DNA of 64,000 nucleotides from Pseudomonas sp. KBW05 (GCF_003852405.1 NZ_QAJM01000019.1:248001-312000), one strand, 5' to 3'. Positions 8,384 through 17,914 are shown, numbered from the stretch's first letter. Translations and numbers: made by a program. Notes: generated by a model from the sequence alone, not told the origin.

Positions 8384-9988
8384 ATGCGCCATACCACCGT
8401 TCTATCCGCACTATTTGCCACCAGCCTGCTGGCTGTGGCCACGATGGGCCAAGCCGCCGACAAGAAGAGCCTGGTGTTCTGCTCCGAAGGCAGCCCCGCT
8501 GGTTTTGACACCGCGCAATACACCACCGCCACCGACAACGATGCAGCCGAACCGCTGTACAACCGCCTGGTCGAGTTTGAAAAAGGCGAGACCAACGTAG
8601 TGCCTGCTCTGGCAACCAAGTGGGATATTTCGCCAGATGGCCTGACCTACACCTTCCACCTGCGTGAAGGGGTGAAGTTCCACAGCAACAAGGAGTTCAA
8701 GCCGACGCGCGATTTCAACGCCGACGACGTGCTGTTCACCTTCAATCGCATGCTTGACCCCGAGCACCCATTCCGCAAGGCCTACCCCACCGAGTTTCCG
8801 TACTTCAACGGGATGAGCCTGAACAAGAACATCGCCAAGGTCGCGAAAACCGACCCGCACACCGTGGTGATGACCTTGAACACGGTAGACGCCGCGTTCG
8901 TGCAGAACATCGCCATGAGCTTCGCCGCCATCCTGTCGGCCGAGTACGCCGAGCAATTGCTCAAGAGCGGCAAGCCCAGCGACATCAACCAGAAGCCGAT
9001 CGGCACTGGCCCGTATGTGTTCCAGCGTTACCAGAAAGACTCGCAGATCCGCTACGCACCCAACAAACAGTACTGGGACCCGAGCAAGGTCAAGCTGGAC
9101 CAGTTGATCTTCGCCATCAACACCGACGCGTCGGTGCGCGTGCAAAAGCTCAAGGCCGGCGAATGCCAAGTGACCCTGCACCCACGCCCTGCCGACGTCG
9201 ACGCCCTCAAGGCCGACCCGAACCTGCAATTGCTGACCAAGCCGGGCTTCAACCTCGGCTACATCGCCTACAACGTGCGCCACAAGCCCTTCGACCAGCT
9301 CGAAGTGCGCCAGGCGCTGGACATGGCGGTGAACAAGCAAAGCATCCTCAACGCGGTGTACCAGGGCGCCGGGCAACTGGCGGTCAACGCCATGCCACCG
9401 ACGCAGTGGTCCTACGACGACACCATCAAGGACGCCGCCTACAACCCGGAAAAAGCCAAGGAACTGCTCAAGGCTGCCGGCGTGAAAGAAGGCACCGAGA
9501 TCACCCTGTGGGCGATGCCCGTGCAACGCCCCTACAACCCCAACGCCAAGCTGATGGCAGAAATGCTGCAGAACGATTGGGCCAAGATTGGCCTGAAAGT
9601 GAAGATCGTCAGCTACGAGTGGGGCGAATACATCAAGCGCACCAAGAACGGTGAGCACGATGTGAGCTTGATCGGCTGGACCGGCGACAACGGTGACCCG
9701 GACAACTGGCTGGGCACCCTCTATAGCTGCGACGCCATCGGCGGGAACAACTACTCCATGTGGTGTGACCCGGCGTACGACAAGCTGATCAAGCAAGCCA
9801 AGGTCGTCACCGACCGCGAACAACGGACTGTTCTGTACAAACAGGCGCAGCAACTGCTCAAGCAGCAGGTGCCGATCACGCCGGTCGCCCACTCGACGGT
9901 CAACCAGCCGTTAAGCGCCAAAGTCGAAGGTTTCAAAGTGAGCCCCTTCGGCCGCAACGTGTTCTCGGGCGTCAGTATCACCCCATAA
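8384..9988 (+). CDS. dppA3: Periplasmic dipeptide-binding protein DppA (copy 3)
   Basis: A 534-aa SBP_bac_5 protein with signal peptide MRHTTVLSALFATSLLAVA...GQAA and mature start KKSLVFCSEGSPAGFD. It shares long near-identical blocks with copy 2, for example AVNAMPPTQWSYD and TLWAMPVQRPYNPNAKLMAEMLQNDW, showing recent duplication. It ends FSGVSITP. It lies before the porin gene, an arrangement matching PA4500-PA4501. The start is supported by AAGGAT at about 12-15 bases and by the signal peptide. Confidence 0.88.
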   Translation: MRHTTVLSALFATSLLAVATMGQAADKKSLVFCSEGSPAGFDTAQYTTATDNDAAEPLYNRLVEFEKGETNVVPALATKWDISPDGLTYTFHLREGVKFHSNKEFKPTRDFNADDVLFTFNRMLDPEHPFRKAYPTEFPYFNGMSLNKNIAKVAKTDPHTVVMTLNTVDAAFVQNIAMSFAAILSAEYAEQLLKSGKPSDINQKPIGTGPYVFQRYQKDSQIRYAPNKQYWDPSKVKLDQLIFAINTDASVRVQKLKAGECQVTLHPRPADVDALKADPNLQLLTKPGFNLGYIAYNVRHKPFDQLEVRQALDMAVNKQSILNAVYQGAGQLAVNAMPPTQWSYDDTIKDAAYNPEKAKELLKAAGVKEGTEITLWAMPVQRPYNPNAKLMAEMLQNDWAKIGLKVKIVSYEWGEYIKRTKNGEHDVSLIGWTGDNGDPDNWLGTLYSCDAIGGNNYSMWCDPAYDKLIKQAKVVTDREQRTVLYKQAQQLLKQQVPITPVAHSTVNQPLSAKVEGFKVSPFGRNVFSGVSITP

Positions 9989-10004
9989 GAAAATAACCGG
10001 ATGG

Positions 10005-10027
10005 CGCAGAGCGAAATTGGCTCTGCG
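10005..10027 (+). terminator. Hairpin after dppA3
   Basis: CGCAGAGC (10005-10012) pairs with GCTCTGCG (10020-10027) across a 7-base loop. There is no T run, so it may attenuate or protect the 3' end rather than fully terminate before the porin gene. Confidence 0.4.
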
Positions 10028-10158
10028 GCAAACGTGCAGCCTTATTTCGGGAATTCCCCTTGGGCAAACGTTTGCAAAGGCTTGAACGAGTTACAAACCC
10101 AATAGCCGGATCACCTAATAAGACCGGCATAAAAAAGAGAACCAAAGGAGCTTCACCC

Positions 10159-11574
10159 ATGAAACTGAGCAGCAAAGCGCTTCTGGCCCTGGCCATCAGC
10201 ACCATCACGGCAACCGCCTACGCTGAAACCCAAAGCCAGGACTTCGTTCCTACCACCCTGGCCGGCACCAGTGCCCAAAGCGAGGCCAAAGGCTTTATCG
10301 ACGGTCAAAGCCTGGGCGGCACCACGCGTAACTGGTACTCCAACGAGATGTTCCGTCGCGACACGCGCATCGGCTACTACAAGAACGAAGGCGACGTCAA
10401 CAAGACCCGCGTTTCCCGCCGTTACAACTGGGACCAGGGCACCATCCTCAACTACACCTCGGGCTTTACCCAAGGCACCGTTGGCGTGAGCACCGAAGTC
10501 GCGGCCTACAACGTGATCTCGCTGATCCGTAACCGGGACGACATCGCCGGCGGCTCCAACCGCACCCTGGCCCACTCCTACGGTGACGCCGTAGACCAGT
10601 GGAGCAAACTGGGCCTGGCCAACGTCAAGTTCCGCGTGTCCAACACCACCCTGACCGCCGGTCGCCAGAACTTCAGCAGCGGCATCGTCGACACCATCGG
10701 CAACCGTGCCCTGCCGTCGAGCTTTGAAGGTGTGAGCTTCAACAGCGAAGAATTCACCAACCTGTCGTTCCAGGGCGGCGTGTTTGACCGCGTTTCGCCA
10801 CGTACCGAGCAGAGCCTGTCGAAGTTCCGCAGCGAGTACAACAGCAAAGGCGCTGATGGCGTCGAGACCGACAAGGTCTACACCCTGGGTGCCAACTACC
10901 AGCCGTTCAAGAGCCTGAAAACCAGCTTCTTCGGCGCCAACGTCAAAGACTTCTGGAACCAGTACTACTTCGGCGCCACCCACGAACTGGGTGACAGCTC
11001 GGTGCTGGGCCTGACCACCGGTTTCAACTACTACAAAACCGTCGATGAAGGCAAAAAGCTGATGGGGGATATCGACAACGATACCTTCTCCCTGTCCCTG
11101 GGCCTGACTCACCAGGCTCACAGCCTGACCTTCTCCTACCAGCAAGTGAACGGTAACGAGTACTTCGACTACCTGCACGAAACCAACGGTATCTACCTGG
11201 CCAACTCCCTGACCTCGGACTTCAACGGCCCGAACGAGAAGTCCTTCCAGGTTGCCTACGGTATCAACATGGCCGAATACGGCGTGCCAGGCCTGAAGTT
11301 CAACATCTACTCGGCTCGCGGCTGGGGCATCGACGGTACGCACTACACCGGCAACCGTGGCGTAGAAGGCAAAGGCTATGACGGCGTCCAGTCGCAGGAC
11401 GGCGAACACCACTACGAGTACGGTATCGGCACGTCCTACGCGGTACAGAGTGGTCCATTGAAGGCCACCACCATCCGCGCGACCTATGTCGCTCACCGCG
11501 CAACCAAAGAACAGTCTGACGGCAACCTGAACGAATTCCGTCTGGTTACCACCATCCCGTTCAACATTCTTTAA
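10159..11574 (+). CDS. opdP: OprD-family outer-membrane porin (dipeptide porin OpdP-like)
   Basis: A 471-aa protein with signal peptide MKLSSKALLALAISTITATAYA and the mature N-terminus of the OprD family (a D-F-V-P-T-T-L region, then GFIDGQSL and RNWY). It is rich in alternating, aromatic-ended beta strands, fitting an 18-strand substrate-specific porin. Located between dppA3 and dppA4 as in PAO1, it is inferred to admit di- and tripeptides across the outer membrane. ATG 10159 is set by AAAGGAG at 10144-10150 and by the signal peptide; the open frame upstream is not used. OpdP/OpdD naming is by synteny with PA4501. Confidence 0.85.
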   Translation: MKLSSKALLALAISTITATAYAETQSQDFVPTTLAGTSAQSEAKGFIDGQSLGGTTRNWYSNEMFRRDTRIGYYKNEGDVNKTRVSRRYNWDQGTILNYTSGFTQGTVGVSTEVAAYNVISLIRNRDDIAGGSNRTLAHSYGDAVDQWSKLGLANVKFRVSNTTLTAGRQNFSSGIVDTIGNRALPSSFEGVSFNSEEFTNLSFQGGVFDRVSPRTEQSLSKFRSEYNSKGADGVETDKVYTLGANYQPFKSLKTSFFGANVKDFWNQYYFGATHELGDSSVLGLTTGFNYYKTVDEGKKLMGDIDNDTFSLSLGLTHQAHSLTFSYQQVNGNEYFDYLHETNGIYLANSLTSDFNGPNEKSFQVAYGINMAEYGVPGLKFNIYSARGWGIDGTHYTGNRGVEGKGYDGVQSQDGEHHYEYGIGTSYAVQSGPLKATTIRATYVAHRATKEQSDGNLNEFRLVTTIPFNIL

Positions 11575-11584
11575 TTAGCGCCAG

Positions 11585-11619
11585 GTAGACGGCGGGCTCA
11601 GGACGAGCCCGCCGTCTAC
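11585..11619 (+). terminator. Strong hairpin after porin gene
   Basis: A 15-bp perfect stem, GTAGACGGCGGGCTC (11585-11599) and GAGCCCGCCGTCTAC (11605-11619), with a 5-base loop starts ten bases after the stop codon. The T tail is weak (CTTGTCT). Because dppA4 starts only 36 bases later, it probably reduces rather than abolishes downstream transcription, keeping porin mRNA above permease mRNA. Confidence 0.7.
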
Positions 11620-11654
11620 GCTTGTCTGGTCCCATCGATTGCAGAGGGCTCCGA

Positions 11655-13253
11655 ATGAAATTGCTCCCACTACAAGCCGCTATCGCCGCTGCTCTGTTGA
11701 GCGTGGCCGTCGGCATTTCGGCCAAACCGCTGGTGGTCTGCACCGAAGCCAGCCCGGAAGGCTTCGATCCGGTCCTGTACACCACGGCCGTCACCGCCGA
11801 CGCTGCAGCAGAAACCCTGTTCAACCGCCTGGTGGACTTCAAGCCCGGCACCACCGAAGTGGTTCCGGCACTGGCCAAGGCCCTGCCTGAAATCAGCGAA
11901 GATGGCCTGACCTACACCTTCCACCTGCGTGATGACATCAAGTTCCACACCACCGACTACTTCAAACCCACGCGCAACCTGAATGCCGACGACGTGCTTT
12001 GGAGCTTCCAGCGCCAGCTGGACCCGAACCATCCGTGGCACAAAAAGTCCCTCGTGGGCTACCCGTATTTCGAAAGCATGGGCTTCAAGGAACTGCTCAA
12101 GAGCGTAGAGAAAACCGACGATCACACCGTCGTCTTTACCCTGACCCGTCCTGAAGCGCCGTTTTTGGCCGACCTGGGCATGGCATTCTCTTCAATACAT
12201 TCGAAGGAATACGCCGACCAGTTGCTCAAGTCCGGCAAGACCGATGACCTGAACGCCAAGCCGATCGGCACCGGGCCGTTTGTGTTCACGCGCTACGCCA
12301 AGGACGCCCAGGTGCGCTACAAGGCCAACCCGGAATACTTCCGTGGCAAGCCGCCGGCCGATCCGCTGATCCTGGCGATTACCACCGACAACAACGTGCG
12401 CCTGCAAAAGCTCAAGGCCAACGAGTGCCAGATCGCGCTGTATCCAAAACCGGATGACGTGGCGAGCATGCAAGCCGACCCGAACCTGAAGGTCGATGGG
12501 TTGGCGGCAATGACCACCAGCTACATCGCCATGAACACCACCCACAAGTACATGAGCGACCCACGGGTACGCCACGCCATCAACATCGCGTTCGACAAAG
12601 CGGGTTATACCGAAGCACTGTTCGGCAAAGGCAACGCGGTGGTGGGCACCGGCCCGTATCCACCGACCTTGCTGGGCTTCAACGACAAGCTGAAAAACCC
12701 GCCACGGGACCTGGACAAAGCCCGCGCCCTGCTCAAGGAAGCCGGCGTACCGGAAGGCACCGAATTTACCTTGTTCACGCGTAACGGCGGCGGGCCGACC
12801 AACCCCAACCCAATGTTGGGTGCCCAGCGCATGCAGGCCGACCTGGCGCAGATTGGCCTGAAGATCAATATCAAAGTCATGGAATGGGGCGAAATGCTCA
12901 AGCGCGCCAAAGGTGGCGAGCACGACATGGTATCGGCCGGCTGGGTGGGCGATAACGGCGACCCGGATAACTTCCTCACGCCGAACCTGAGTTGCGATGC
13001 AGCGAAAAACGGCGAAAACTACGCGCGCTGGTGTAACAAGGAGTTTCAGGACTTGATCGACAAGGCCCGTGCCGCCAAGGAACCCGCAACACGCGCGGCG
13101 CTCTATGAACAAGCACAGGACGTTTTCGAAAAAGACCAACCATGGCTTCCCATGGCGTACCCGAAACTGTTCACCGCCATGCGCAAAAACGTAGAGGGCT
13201 ACACCCTTAGCCCTCTCGGCACCAATAACTTCGCCACCACCCAGGCGAAGTAA
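11655..13253 (+). CDS. dppA4: Periplasmic dipeptide-binding protein DppA (copy 4)
   Basis: A 532-aa SBP_bac_5 family protein with signal peptide MKLLPLQAAIAAALLSVAVG. Its mature start KPLVVCTEASPEGFD and internal blocks (TRPEAPFLADLGMAF, GNAVVGTGPYPP) are clearly diverged from copies 1-3, making it the outlier of the four. It lies 76 bases upstream of dppB with no terminator between, so it is the binding protein co-transcribed with the permease. The start was chosen at the signal peptide with AGAGGG upstream; a longer open frame begins at 11622. Confidence 0.88.
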   Translation: MKLLPLQAAIAAALLSVAVGISAKPLVVCTEASPEGFDPVLYTTAVTADAAAETLFNRLVDFKPGTTEVVPALAKALPEISEDGLTYTFHLRDDIKFHTTDYFKPTRNLNADDVLWSFQRQLDPNHPWHKKSLVGYPYFESMGFKELLKSVEKTDDHTVVFTLTRPEAPFLADLGMAFSSIHSKEYADQLLKSGKTDDLNAKPIGTGPFVFTRYAKDAQVRYKANPEYFRGKPPADPLILAITTDNNVRLQKLKANECQIALYPKPDDVASMQADPNLKVDGLAAMTTSYIAMNTTHKYMSDPRVRHAINIAFDKAGYTEALFGKGNAVVGTGPYPPTLLGFNDKLKNPPRDLDKARALLKEAGVPEGTEFTLFTRNGGGPTNPNPMLGAQRMQADLAQIGLKINIKVMEWGEMLKRAKGGEHDMVSAGWVGDNGDPDNFLTPNLSCDAAKNGENYARWCNKEFQDLIDKARAAKEPATRAALYEQAQDVFEKDQPWLPMAYPKLFTAMRKNVEGYTLSPLGTNNFATTQAK

Positions 13254-13329
13254 ATAAGAAAAACGCTCGGCACCGCCCACCTGGGTGGTGCCGGACCTGC
13301 CTAACCGGCTGATTGAGGTACACGACAAG

Positions 13330-14340
13330 ATGTTTAGTTTTATTGCCCGCCGACTGGGGTTATTGATCCCCACGTTTTTCGGCATCACGTTGCTCACGTT
13401 TGCGTTGATTCGCATGATCCCTGGCGACCCCGTCGAAGTGATGATGGGTGAAAGGCGCGTCGACCCCGAGATGCACGCACAGGCAATGGAACGCCTTGGC
13501 CTGAACAAGCCGTTGTATGCGCAATACCTGGACTACGTCGGCAAGCTCGCCCAGGGTGACCTTGGCGAATCCCTGCGTACCCGCACCAGCGTGTGGACCG
13601 AGTTCACCGCCCTCTTCCCCGCGACCCTGGAACTGTCCATGGCCGCCCTGTTGTTCGCCGGTATCCTGGGCCTGCTGGCCGGGGTGATCGCGGCCTTGAA
13701 GCGAGGATCGCTGTTCGACCACGGGGTGATGGGCATCTCCCTCGCGGGCTATTCGATGCCGATCTTCTGGTGGGGCCTGATCCTGATCATGTTCTTCTCC
13801 GTGAGCCTGGGCTGGACCCCGGTGTCCGGGCGTATCGACCTGCTCTACGACATCGAGCCGCGCACCGGCTTCATGCTGATCGACACCCTGCTGGCTGACG
13901 AGCCGGACGCCTTCTGGGACGCGCTGCACCATCTGATCCTGCCGGCCATCGTGCTCGGCACCATTCCGCTGGCGGTGATCGCGCGGATGACCCGTTCGTC
14001 GATGCTCGAAGTGCTGCGCGAAGACTACATCCGTACCGCCAAGGCCAAGGGCCTGTCGCCAGCGCGCGTGGTATTCGTCCACGGCCTGCGTAACGCGCTG
14101 ATCCCGGTACTGACCGTGGTCGGCCTGCAAGTCGGCACGCTGCTGGCCGGTGCGGTCCTGACCGAAACCATCTTCTCGTGGCCCGGCATCGGCAAATGGC
14201 TGATCGAAGCCATTGGCGCACGGGACTACCCGGTGGTGCAAAACGGCATCCTGTTGATCGCCTGCCTGGTGATCCTGGTGAACTTCGTGGTGGATATCCT
14301 CTACGGCTTCGCCAACCCACGCATCCGTCACCAGCGCTGA
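13330..14340 (+). CDS. dppB: Dipeptide ABC transporter permease DppB
   Basis: 336 aa, the usual length for DppB. It begins MFSFIARRLGLLIPTFFGITLLTF (first membrane segment), contains the GDPVEVMMGE periplasmic stretch and the BPD_transp_1 EAA-type loop (DYIRTAKAKGLSPARVVFVHGLRNALIP) that contacts the ATPases. It forms the inner-membrane channel with DppC. It is followed four bases later by dppC. Confidence 0.93.
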   Translation: MFSFIARRLGLLIPTFFGITLLTFALIRMIPGDPVEVMMGERRVDPEMHAQAMERLGLNKPLYAQYLDYVGKLAQGDLGESLRTRTSVWTEFTALFPATLELSMAALLFAGILGLLAGVIAALKRGSLFDHGVMGISLAGYSMPIFWWGLILIMFFSVSLGWTPVSGRIDLLYDIEPRTGFMLIDTLLADEPDAFWDALHHLILPAIVLGTIPLAVIARMTRSSMLEVLREDYIRTAKAKGLSPARVVFVHGLRNALIPVLTVVGLQVGTLLAGAVLTETIFSWPGIGKWLIEAIGARDYPVVQNGILLIACLVILVNFVVDILYGFANPRIRHQR

Positions 14341-14344
14341 GATT

Positions 14345-15262
14345 ATGACCATGACCACACCTACTCCCGTGTCAGCAGTCGATCAAAGCCTGCTGTACCC
14401 GTCCCCGTACAAAGAATTCTGGCAAGCCTTTTCCAAGAACAAAGGCGCGGTGGCCGGCCTGGCCTTCATGCTGCTGATCGTGTTCTGCGCGCTGTTCGCC
14501 CCTTGGGTGGCACCGCACAACCCCAGCGAGCAATACCGCGACTTCCTGCTGACGCCGCCGGCCTGGCTGGAAGGTGGGCAGATCCAGTTCCTGCTGGGCA
14601 CCGACGAACTGGGCCGTGACCTGCTCTCGCGCCTGATCCAGGGCTCGCGCCTGTCGTTGCTGATCGGTTTGTCATCGGTGGTGATGTCGCTGATTCCGGG
14701 CATCCTGCTGGGCCTGTTCGCCGGGTTCTTCCCGCGTTTGCTTGGCCCGACCATCATGCGCCTGATGGACATCATGCTGGCCCTGCCGTCGCTGCTGCTG
14801 GCCGTGGCCATTGTCGCGATCCTCGGCCCTGGCCTGATCAACACCGTGATCGCCATCGCCATCGTCTCGCTGCCGTCCTATGTGCGCCTGACCCGCGCCG
14901 CCGTGATGGGCGAACTGAACCGTGACTACGTGACCGCCGCCCGCCTCGCTGGCGCCGGCCTGCCGCGCCTGATGTTCATCACCGTGCTGCCCAACTGCAT
15001 GGCACCGCTGATCGTGCAGGCCACCCTGAGCTTCTCGTCGGCGATCCTCGACGCGGCCGCCCTGGGCTTCCTCGGCCTGGGCGTACAACCGCCAACCCCG
15101 GAGTGGGGCACCATGCTGGCTTCGGCCCGTGACTACATCGAACGCGCCTGGTGGGTGGTGAGCTTGCCTGGTTTGACCATTTTGCTCAGCGTGCTGGCAA
15201 TCAACTTGATGGGTGACGGCCTGCGCGATGCGCTGGACCCGAAACTCAAGAACGCCGCCTGA
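14345..15262 (+). CDS. dppC: Dipeptide ABC transporter permease DppC
   Basis: About 305 aa. The N-terminus carries an OppC_N-like segment ([22 protein letters not shown]) before the first membrane helix. The characteristic [15 protein letters not shown] motif and the EAA loop ([18 protein letters not shown]) follow. It pairs with DppB. A second in-frame ATG at 14351 is an equally plausible start. The stop overlaps the ribosome site (GAGGAG) of dppD, fitting one operon. Confidence 0.93.
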   Translation: MTMTTPTPVSAVDQSLLYPSPYKEFWQAFSKNKGAVAGLAFMLLIVFCALFAPWVAPHNPSEQYRDFLLTPPAWLEGGQIQFLLGTDELGRDLLSRLIQGSRLSLLIGLSSVVMSLIPGILLGLFAGFFPRLLGPTIMRLMDIMLALPSLLLAVAIVAILGPGLINTVIAIAIVSLPSYVRLTRAAVMGELNRDYVTAARLAGAGLPRLMFITVLPNCMAPLIVQATLSFSSAILDAAALGFLGLGVQPPTPEWGTMLASARDYIERAWWVVSLPGLTILLSVLAINLMGDGLRDALDPKLKNAA

Positions 15263-15272
15263 GGAGATTCCC

Positions 15273-16241
15273 ATGTCATTGTTAGAAATCAAGAATCTCA
15301 ACGTACGCTTCGGCGACAAGACCGCTGTGCCGGTGGTCGATGGCCTCGACATCAGCGTCGACAAAGGCGAAGTACTGGCGATCGTTGGCGAGTCGGGCTC
15401 GGGTAAATCCGTGACCATGATGGCGCTGATGGGCCTGATCGAGCACCCCGGCATCGTCACCGCCGACGCCCTGAACTTCGACGGCAAGGACATGCTCAAG
15501 CTGAGCAACCGCCAGCGCCGCCAGATCGTCGGCAAAGACCTGGCGATGGTGTTCCAGGACCCGATGACCGCACTGAACCCCAGCTACACCGTGGGTTTCC
15601 AGATTGAAGAAGTGCTGCGCCTGCACCTGAAAATGTCCGGCAAGCAAGCGCGCAAGCGCGCCATCGAACTGTTGGAAAAGGTGGAAATCCCAGGCGCTGC
15701 CAGCCGCATGGATGCCTACCCGCACCAACTGTCCGGCGGTATGAGCCAGCGCGTGGCAATCGCCATGGCGATTGCCGGCGAGCCGAAACTGCTGATCGCC
15801 GATGAGCCGACCACCGCGTTGGACGTGACCATCCAGGCGCAGATCATGGAACTGCTGCTGGCCCTGCAAAAAGAACAGAACATGGGCCTGGTGCTGATCA
15901 CTCACGACCTCGCAGTCGTAGCTGAAACCGCCCAGCGTGTGTGCGTGATGTACGCCGGCCAAGCGGTAGAAGTCGGCCAGGTGCCGCAGTTGTTCGACAT
16001 CCCGGCGCATCCGTACAGCGAAGCGCTGCTCAAGGCGATCCCCGAGCACAGCCTGGGCGCCACGCGCCTGGCCACGTTGCCGGGTATCGTTCCCGGCCGT
16101 TATGACCGCCCGCAGGGTTGCCTGCTGTCGCCGCGCTGCCCGTATGTGCAGGAATCCTGCCGCGCCCAACGCCCGGGGCTTGATCCAAAAACCAACAGCC
16201 TCGCGCGCTGCTTCTACCCCTTGAACCAGGAGGTGGCGTAA
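15273..16241 (+). CDS. dppD: Dipeptide ABC transporter ATPase DppD
   Basis: 322 aa. Walker A is GESGSGKS, the signature is LSGGMSQR and Walker B is [12 protein letters not shown]. The C-terminal oligopeptide/dipeptide extension contains a conserved cysteine set ([15 protein letters not shown]) that in this family can bind an iron-sulfur cluster. It works with DppF to energise the DppBC channel. The start follows GAGGAG, and its stop overlaps the first base of dppF (TAATG). Confidence 0.93.
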   Translation: MSLLEIKNLNVRFGDKTAVPVVDGLDISVDKGEVLAIVGESGSGKSVTMMALMGLIEHPGIVTADALNFDGKDMLKLSNRQRRQIVGKDLAMVFQDPMTALNPSYTVGFQIEEVLRLHLKMSGKQARKRAIELLEKVEIPGAASRMDAYPHQLSGGMSQRVAIAMAIAGEPKLLIADEPTTALDVTIQAQIMELLLALQKEQNMGLVLITHDLAVVAETAQRVCVMYAGQAVEVGQVPQLFDIPAHPYSEALLKAIPEHSLGATRLATLPGIVPGRYDRPQGCLLSPRCPYVQESCRAQRPGLDPKTNSLARCFYPLNQEVA

Positions 16242-17212
16242 TGGCCGTCGTTCTTACCGCCCGCGACCTTACCCGTCACTACGAAGTGTCCCGTGGCCTG
16301 TTCAAGGGCCATGCGCTGGTTCGTGCACTCAATGGCGTGTCCTTCGAGCTGGAAGCCGGCAAGACCCTCGCCGTGGTCGGCGAGTCGGGCTGTGGCAAAT
16401 CCACCCTGGCCCGTGCACTCACGCTGATTGAAGAGCCGTCTTCGGGCTCCTTGAAAATCGCCGGCCAGGAAGTCGCTGGCGCCGACAAGGCCCAGCGCAA
16501 GCAATTGCGCAAAGACGTGCAGATGGTGTTCCAGAGCCCGTACGCGTCGTTGAACCCTCGGCAGAAAGTCGGCGATCAACTCGGCGAGCCGTTGTTGATC
16601 AACACCAACCTGTCCGCCGCCGAACGTCGCGAGAAAGTGCAGGCGATGATGAAGCAAGTGGGCCTGCGCCCCGAGCATTATCAGCGCTACCCGCACATGT
16701 TCTCCGGTGGCCAGCGCCAGCGCATCGCGTTGGCCCGGGCGATGATGCTGCAACCGAAAGTGCTGGTGGCGGATGAACCGACCTCGGCACTCGACGTATC
16801 GATCCAGGCCCAGGTGCTCAACCTGTTCATGGATTTGCAGCAGGAATTCAACACGGCTTACGTGTTCATTTCCCACAACCTCGCGGTGGTGCAACACGTC
16901 GCCGATGACGTGATGGTCATGTACCTCGGCCGTCCGGTGGAAGTCGGCCCCAAGGAAGACATCTACGCGCGCCCGCTGCACCCGTACACCCAGGCGCTGC
17001 TGTCGGCGACCCCGACCATCCACCCGGACCCGAACAAGCCGAAGATCAAGATCGTCGGCGAACTGCCCAACCCGCTGAACCCGCCGCCTGGCTGCGCCTT
17101 CCACAAGCGCTGCCCGTATGCGACGGCGCGGTGCAGCAGCGAGGAGCCGCAACTGCGTGCCTTGGATAACCGTCAGGTGGCTTGCCACTACGCGGAGCAG
17201 TTTGTGGCGTAA
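16241..17212 (+). CDS. dppF: Dipeptide ABC transporter ATPase DppF
   Basis: 323 aa. Walker A is GESGCGKS, the signature is FSGGQRQR and Walker B is VLVADEPTSALD. The C-terminal oligopeptide-transporter extension has cysteines in GCAFHKRCPYATARC. It starts within the dppD stop codon and is preceded by AGGAGG, indicating translational coupling. It is the last gene of dppA4BCDF. Confidence 0.93.
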   Translation: MAVVLTARDLTRHYEVSRGLFKGHALVRALNGVSFELEAGKTLAVVGESGCGKSTLARALTLIEEPSSGSLKIAGQEVAGADKAQRKQLRKDVQMVFQSPYASLNPRQKVGDQLGEPLLINTNLSAAERREKVQAMMKQVGLRPEHYQRYPHMFSGGQRQRIALARAMMLQPKVLVADEPTSALDVSIQAQVLNLFMDLQQEFNTAYVFISHNLAVVQHVADDVMVMYLGRPVEVGPKEDIYARPLHPYTQALLSATPTIHPDPNKPKIKIVGELPNPLNPPPGCAFHKRCPYATARCSSEEPQLRALDNRQVACHYAEQFVA

Positions 17213-17224
17213 TCACGCAACAAA

Positions 17225-17254
17225 AATGCCCTGGGTGATCAAACCCAGGGCATT
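17225..17254 (-). terminator. Terminator-like hairpin, best oriented for the minus strand
   Basis: A perfect 12-bp stem, AATGCCCTGGGT (17225-17236) and ACCCAGGGCATT (17243-17254), with a 6-base loop. An A run precedes it on the plus strand, giving a T run on the minus strand, so it best serves the convergent small gene ending at 17326. It also sits just after dppF. Confidence 0.6.
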
Positions 17255-17268
17255 ACAGGAGTTCTACC

Positions 17269-17316
17269 GCCCCACTCGTCGGATTGCGCATCAGTCCGGC
17301 AAGTGGGGCTTTTTTT
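17269..17316 (+). terminator. Terminator of the dpp operon
   Basis: GCCCCACT (17269-17276) pairs with AGTGGGGC (17302-17309) across a 25-base loop and is followed by seven T residues. It is placed between the dpp operon and the convergent small gene. Confidence 0.6.
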
Positions 17317-17325
17317 CGCCTCGAC

Positions 17326-17571
17326 TCAAGTGTCGCTGTCACCTTCGCTGTCATCGTCTTCCGGTGGGGCTTGCTGGTCATCGTCATCCGCGGAGCCGCC
17401 TTGGTCTTTGTCACCGGCTTCTGATTCGCTCTTGGCCAGAAGCAAGCTCTTCGCCGCCACAAACCCAGGCGCCTGGCTTTGCACGGCGCTATTGGCCCAT
17501 GCGGTGGTGGTGCCCAGCGTTAACAGCACCAACACTTTCAGCAACAGCACTACACGTTGAAAGATAGTCAT
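17326..17571 (-). CDS. Small secreted protein with acidic C-terminus (first of a tandem pair)
   Basis: 81 aa. It has a Sec signal peptide (MTIFQRVVLLLKVLVLLTLGTTTAWA, cleavage near residue 26) and a short mature region that becomes almost entirely acidic, with runs of D and E, ending SEGDSDT. No cysteine or lipobox is present. It has the same length and layout as the next gene on the same strand: signal peptide, polar middle, acidic tail ending D-x-D-T or similar. Two terminator-like hairpins lie between it and dppF. No family was recognised; an exported metal- or cation-interacting peptide is one guess. Confidence 0.65.
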   Translation of the reverse strand: MTIFQRVVLLLKVLVLLTLGTTTAWANSAVQSQAPGFVAAKSLLLAKSESEAGDKDQGGSADDDDQQAPPEDDDSEGDSDT

Positions 17572-17668
17572 GGTCGGTTTCCGTCCAGTCAGTGAACTAT
17601 GCGCCCCGGCGTTCGGCCGGTGCTCACAATCAAGCTAGTTCCGATCCAGGATTTGCGCCACTCGCCCG

Positions 17669-17914
17669 TCAGGTGTCGCCGTCGTCGTAGGTTTCGCTGT
17701 CTTCCCCTTCGTTGTAGGGGTTTTCGGCGTCTTCCTTGGGCGCGGGTTGGGCCTGGGGCTGCCAGCTGCCGGAGTTGACCTCCTGTTGCTTGCGCTTGGT
17801 GACGGGGCCGGTGTCTTTCCATTGGGGTGTGCCGGCGCCGCCCAGGGCGGGGGCGGTGGGTAGCGCCAGGCCGGCGAGTAGAACCAGATGGATAACGCGT
17901 TGAATACTAAACAC
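17669..17914 (-). CDS. Small secreted acidic protein (second of a tandem pair)
   Basis: 81 aa using a GTG start at 17914 with AAGGAG five bases upstream. No ATG fits at that position, and the long upstream open frame runs through a REPIN and is not coding. The signal peptide is FSIQRVIHLVLLAGLALPTAPALG. The mature part has a basic patch (TKRKQQE), then a Q/P-rich and acidic tail ending SETYDDGDT. The F-x-I/F-Q-R-V start, length and acidic end mirror the neighbour at 17326-17571, suggesting ancient tandem duplication. Function unknown. Confidence 0.6.
   Translation of the reverse strand: MFSIQRVIHLVLLAGLALPTAPALGGAGTPQWKDTGPVTKRKQQEVNSGSWQPQAQPAPKEDAENPYNEGEDSETYDDGDT

Noticed and set aside
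4592-13253. Tandem dppA copies as an assembly duplication
   Set aside because: Signal peptides, loops and intergenic sequence all differ between copies, and a porin gene is interposed.
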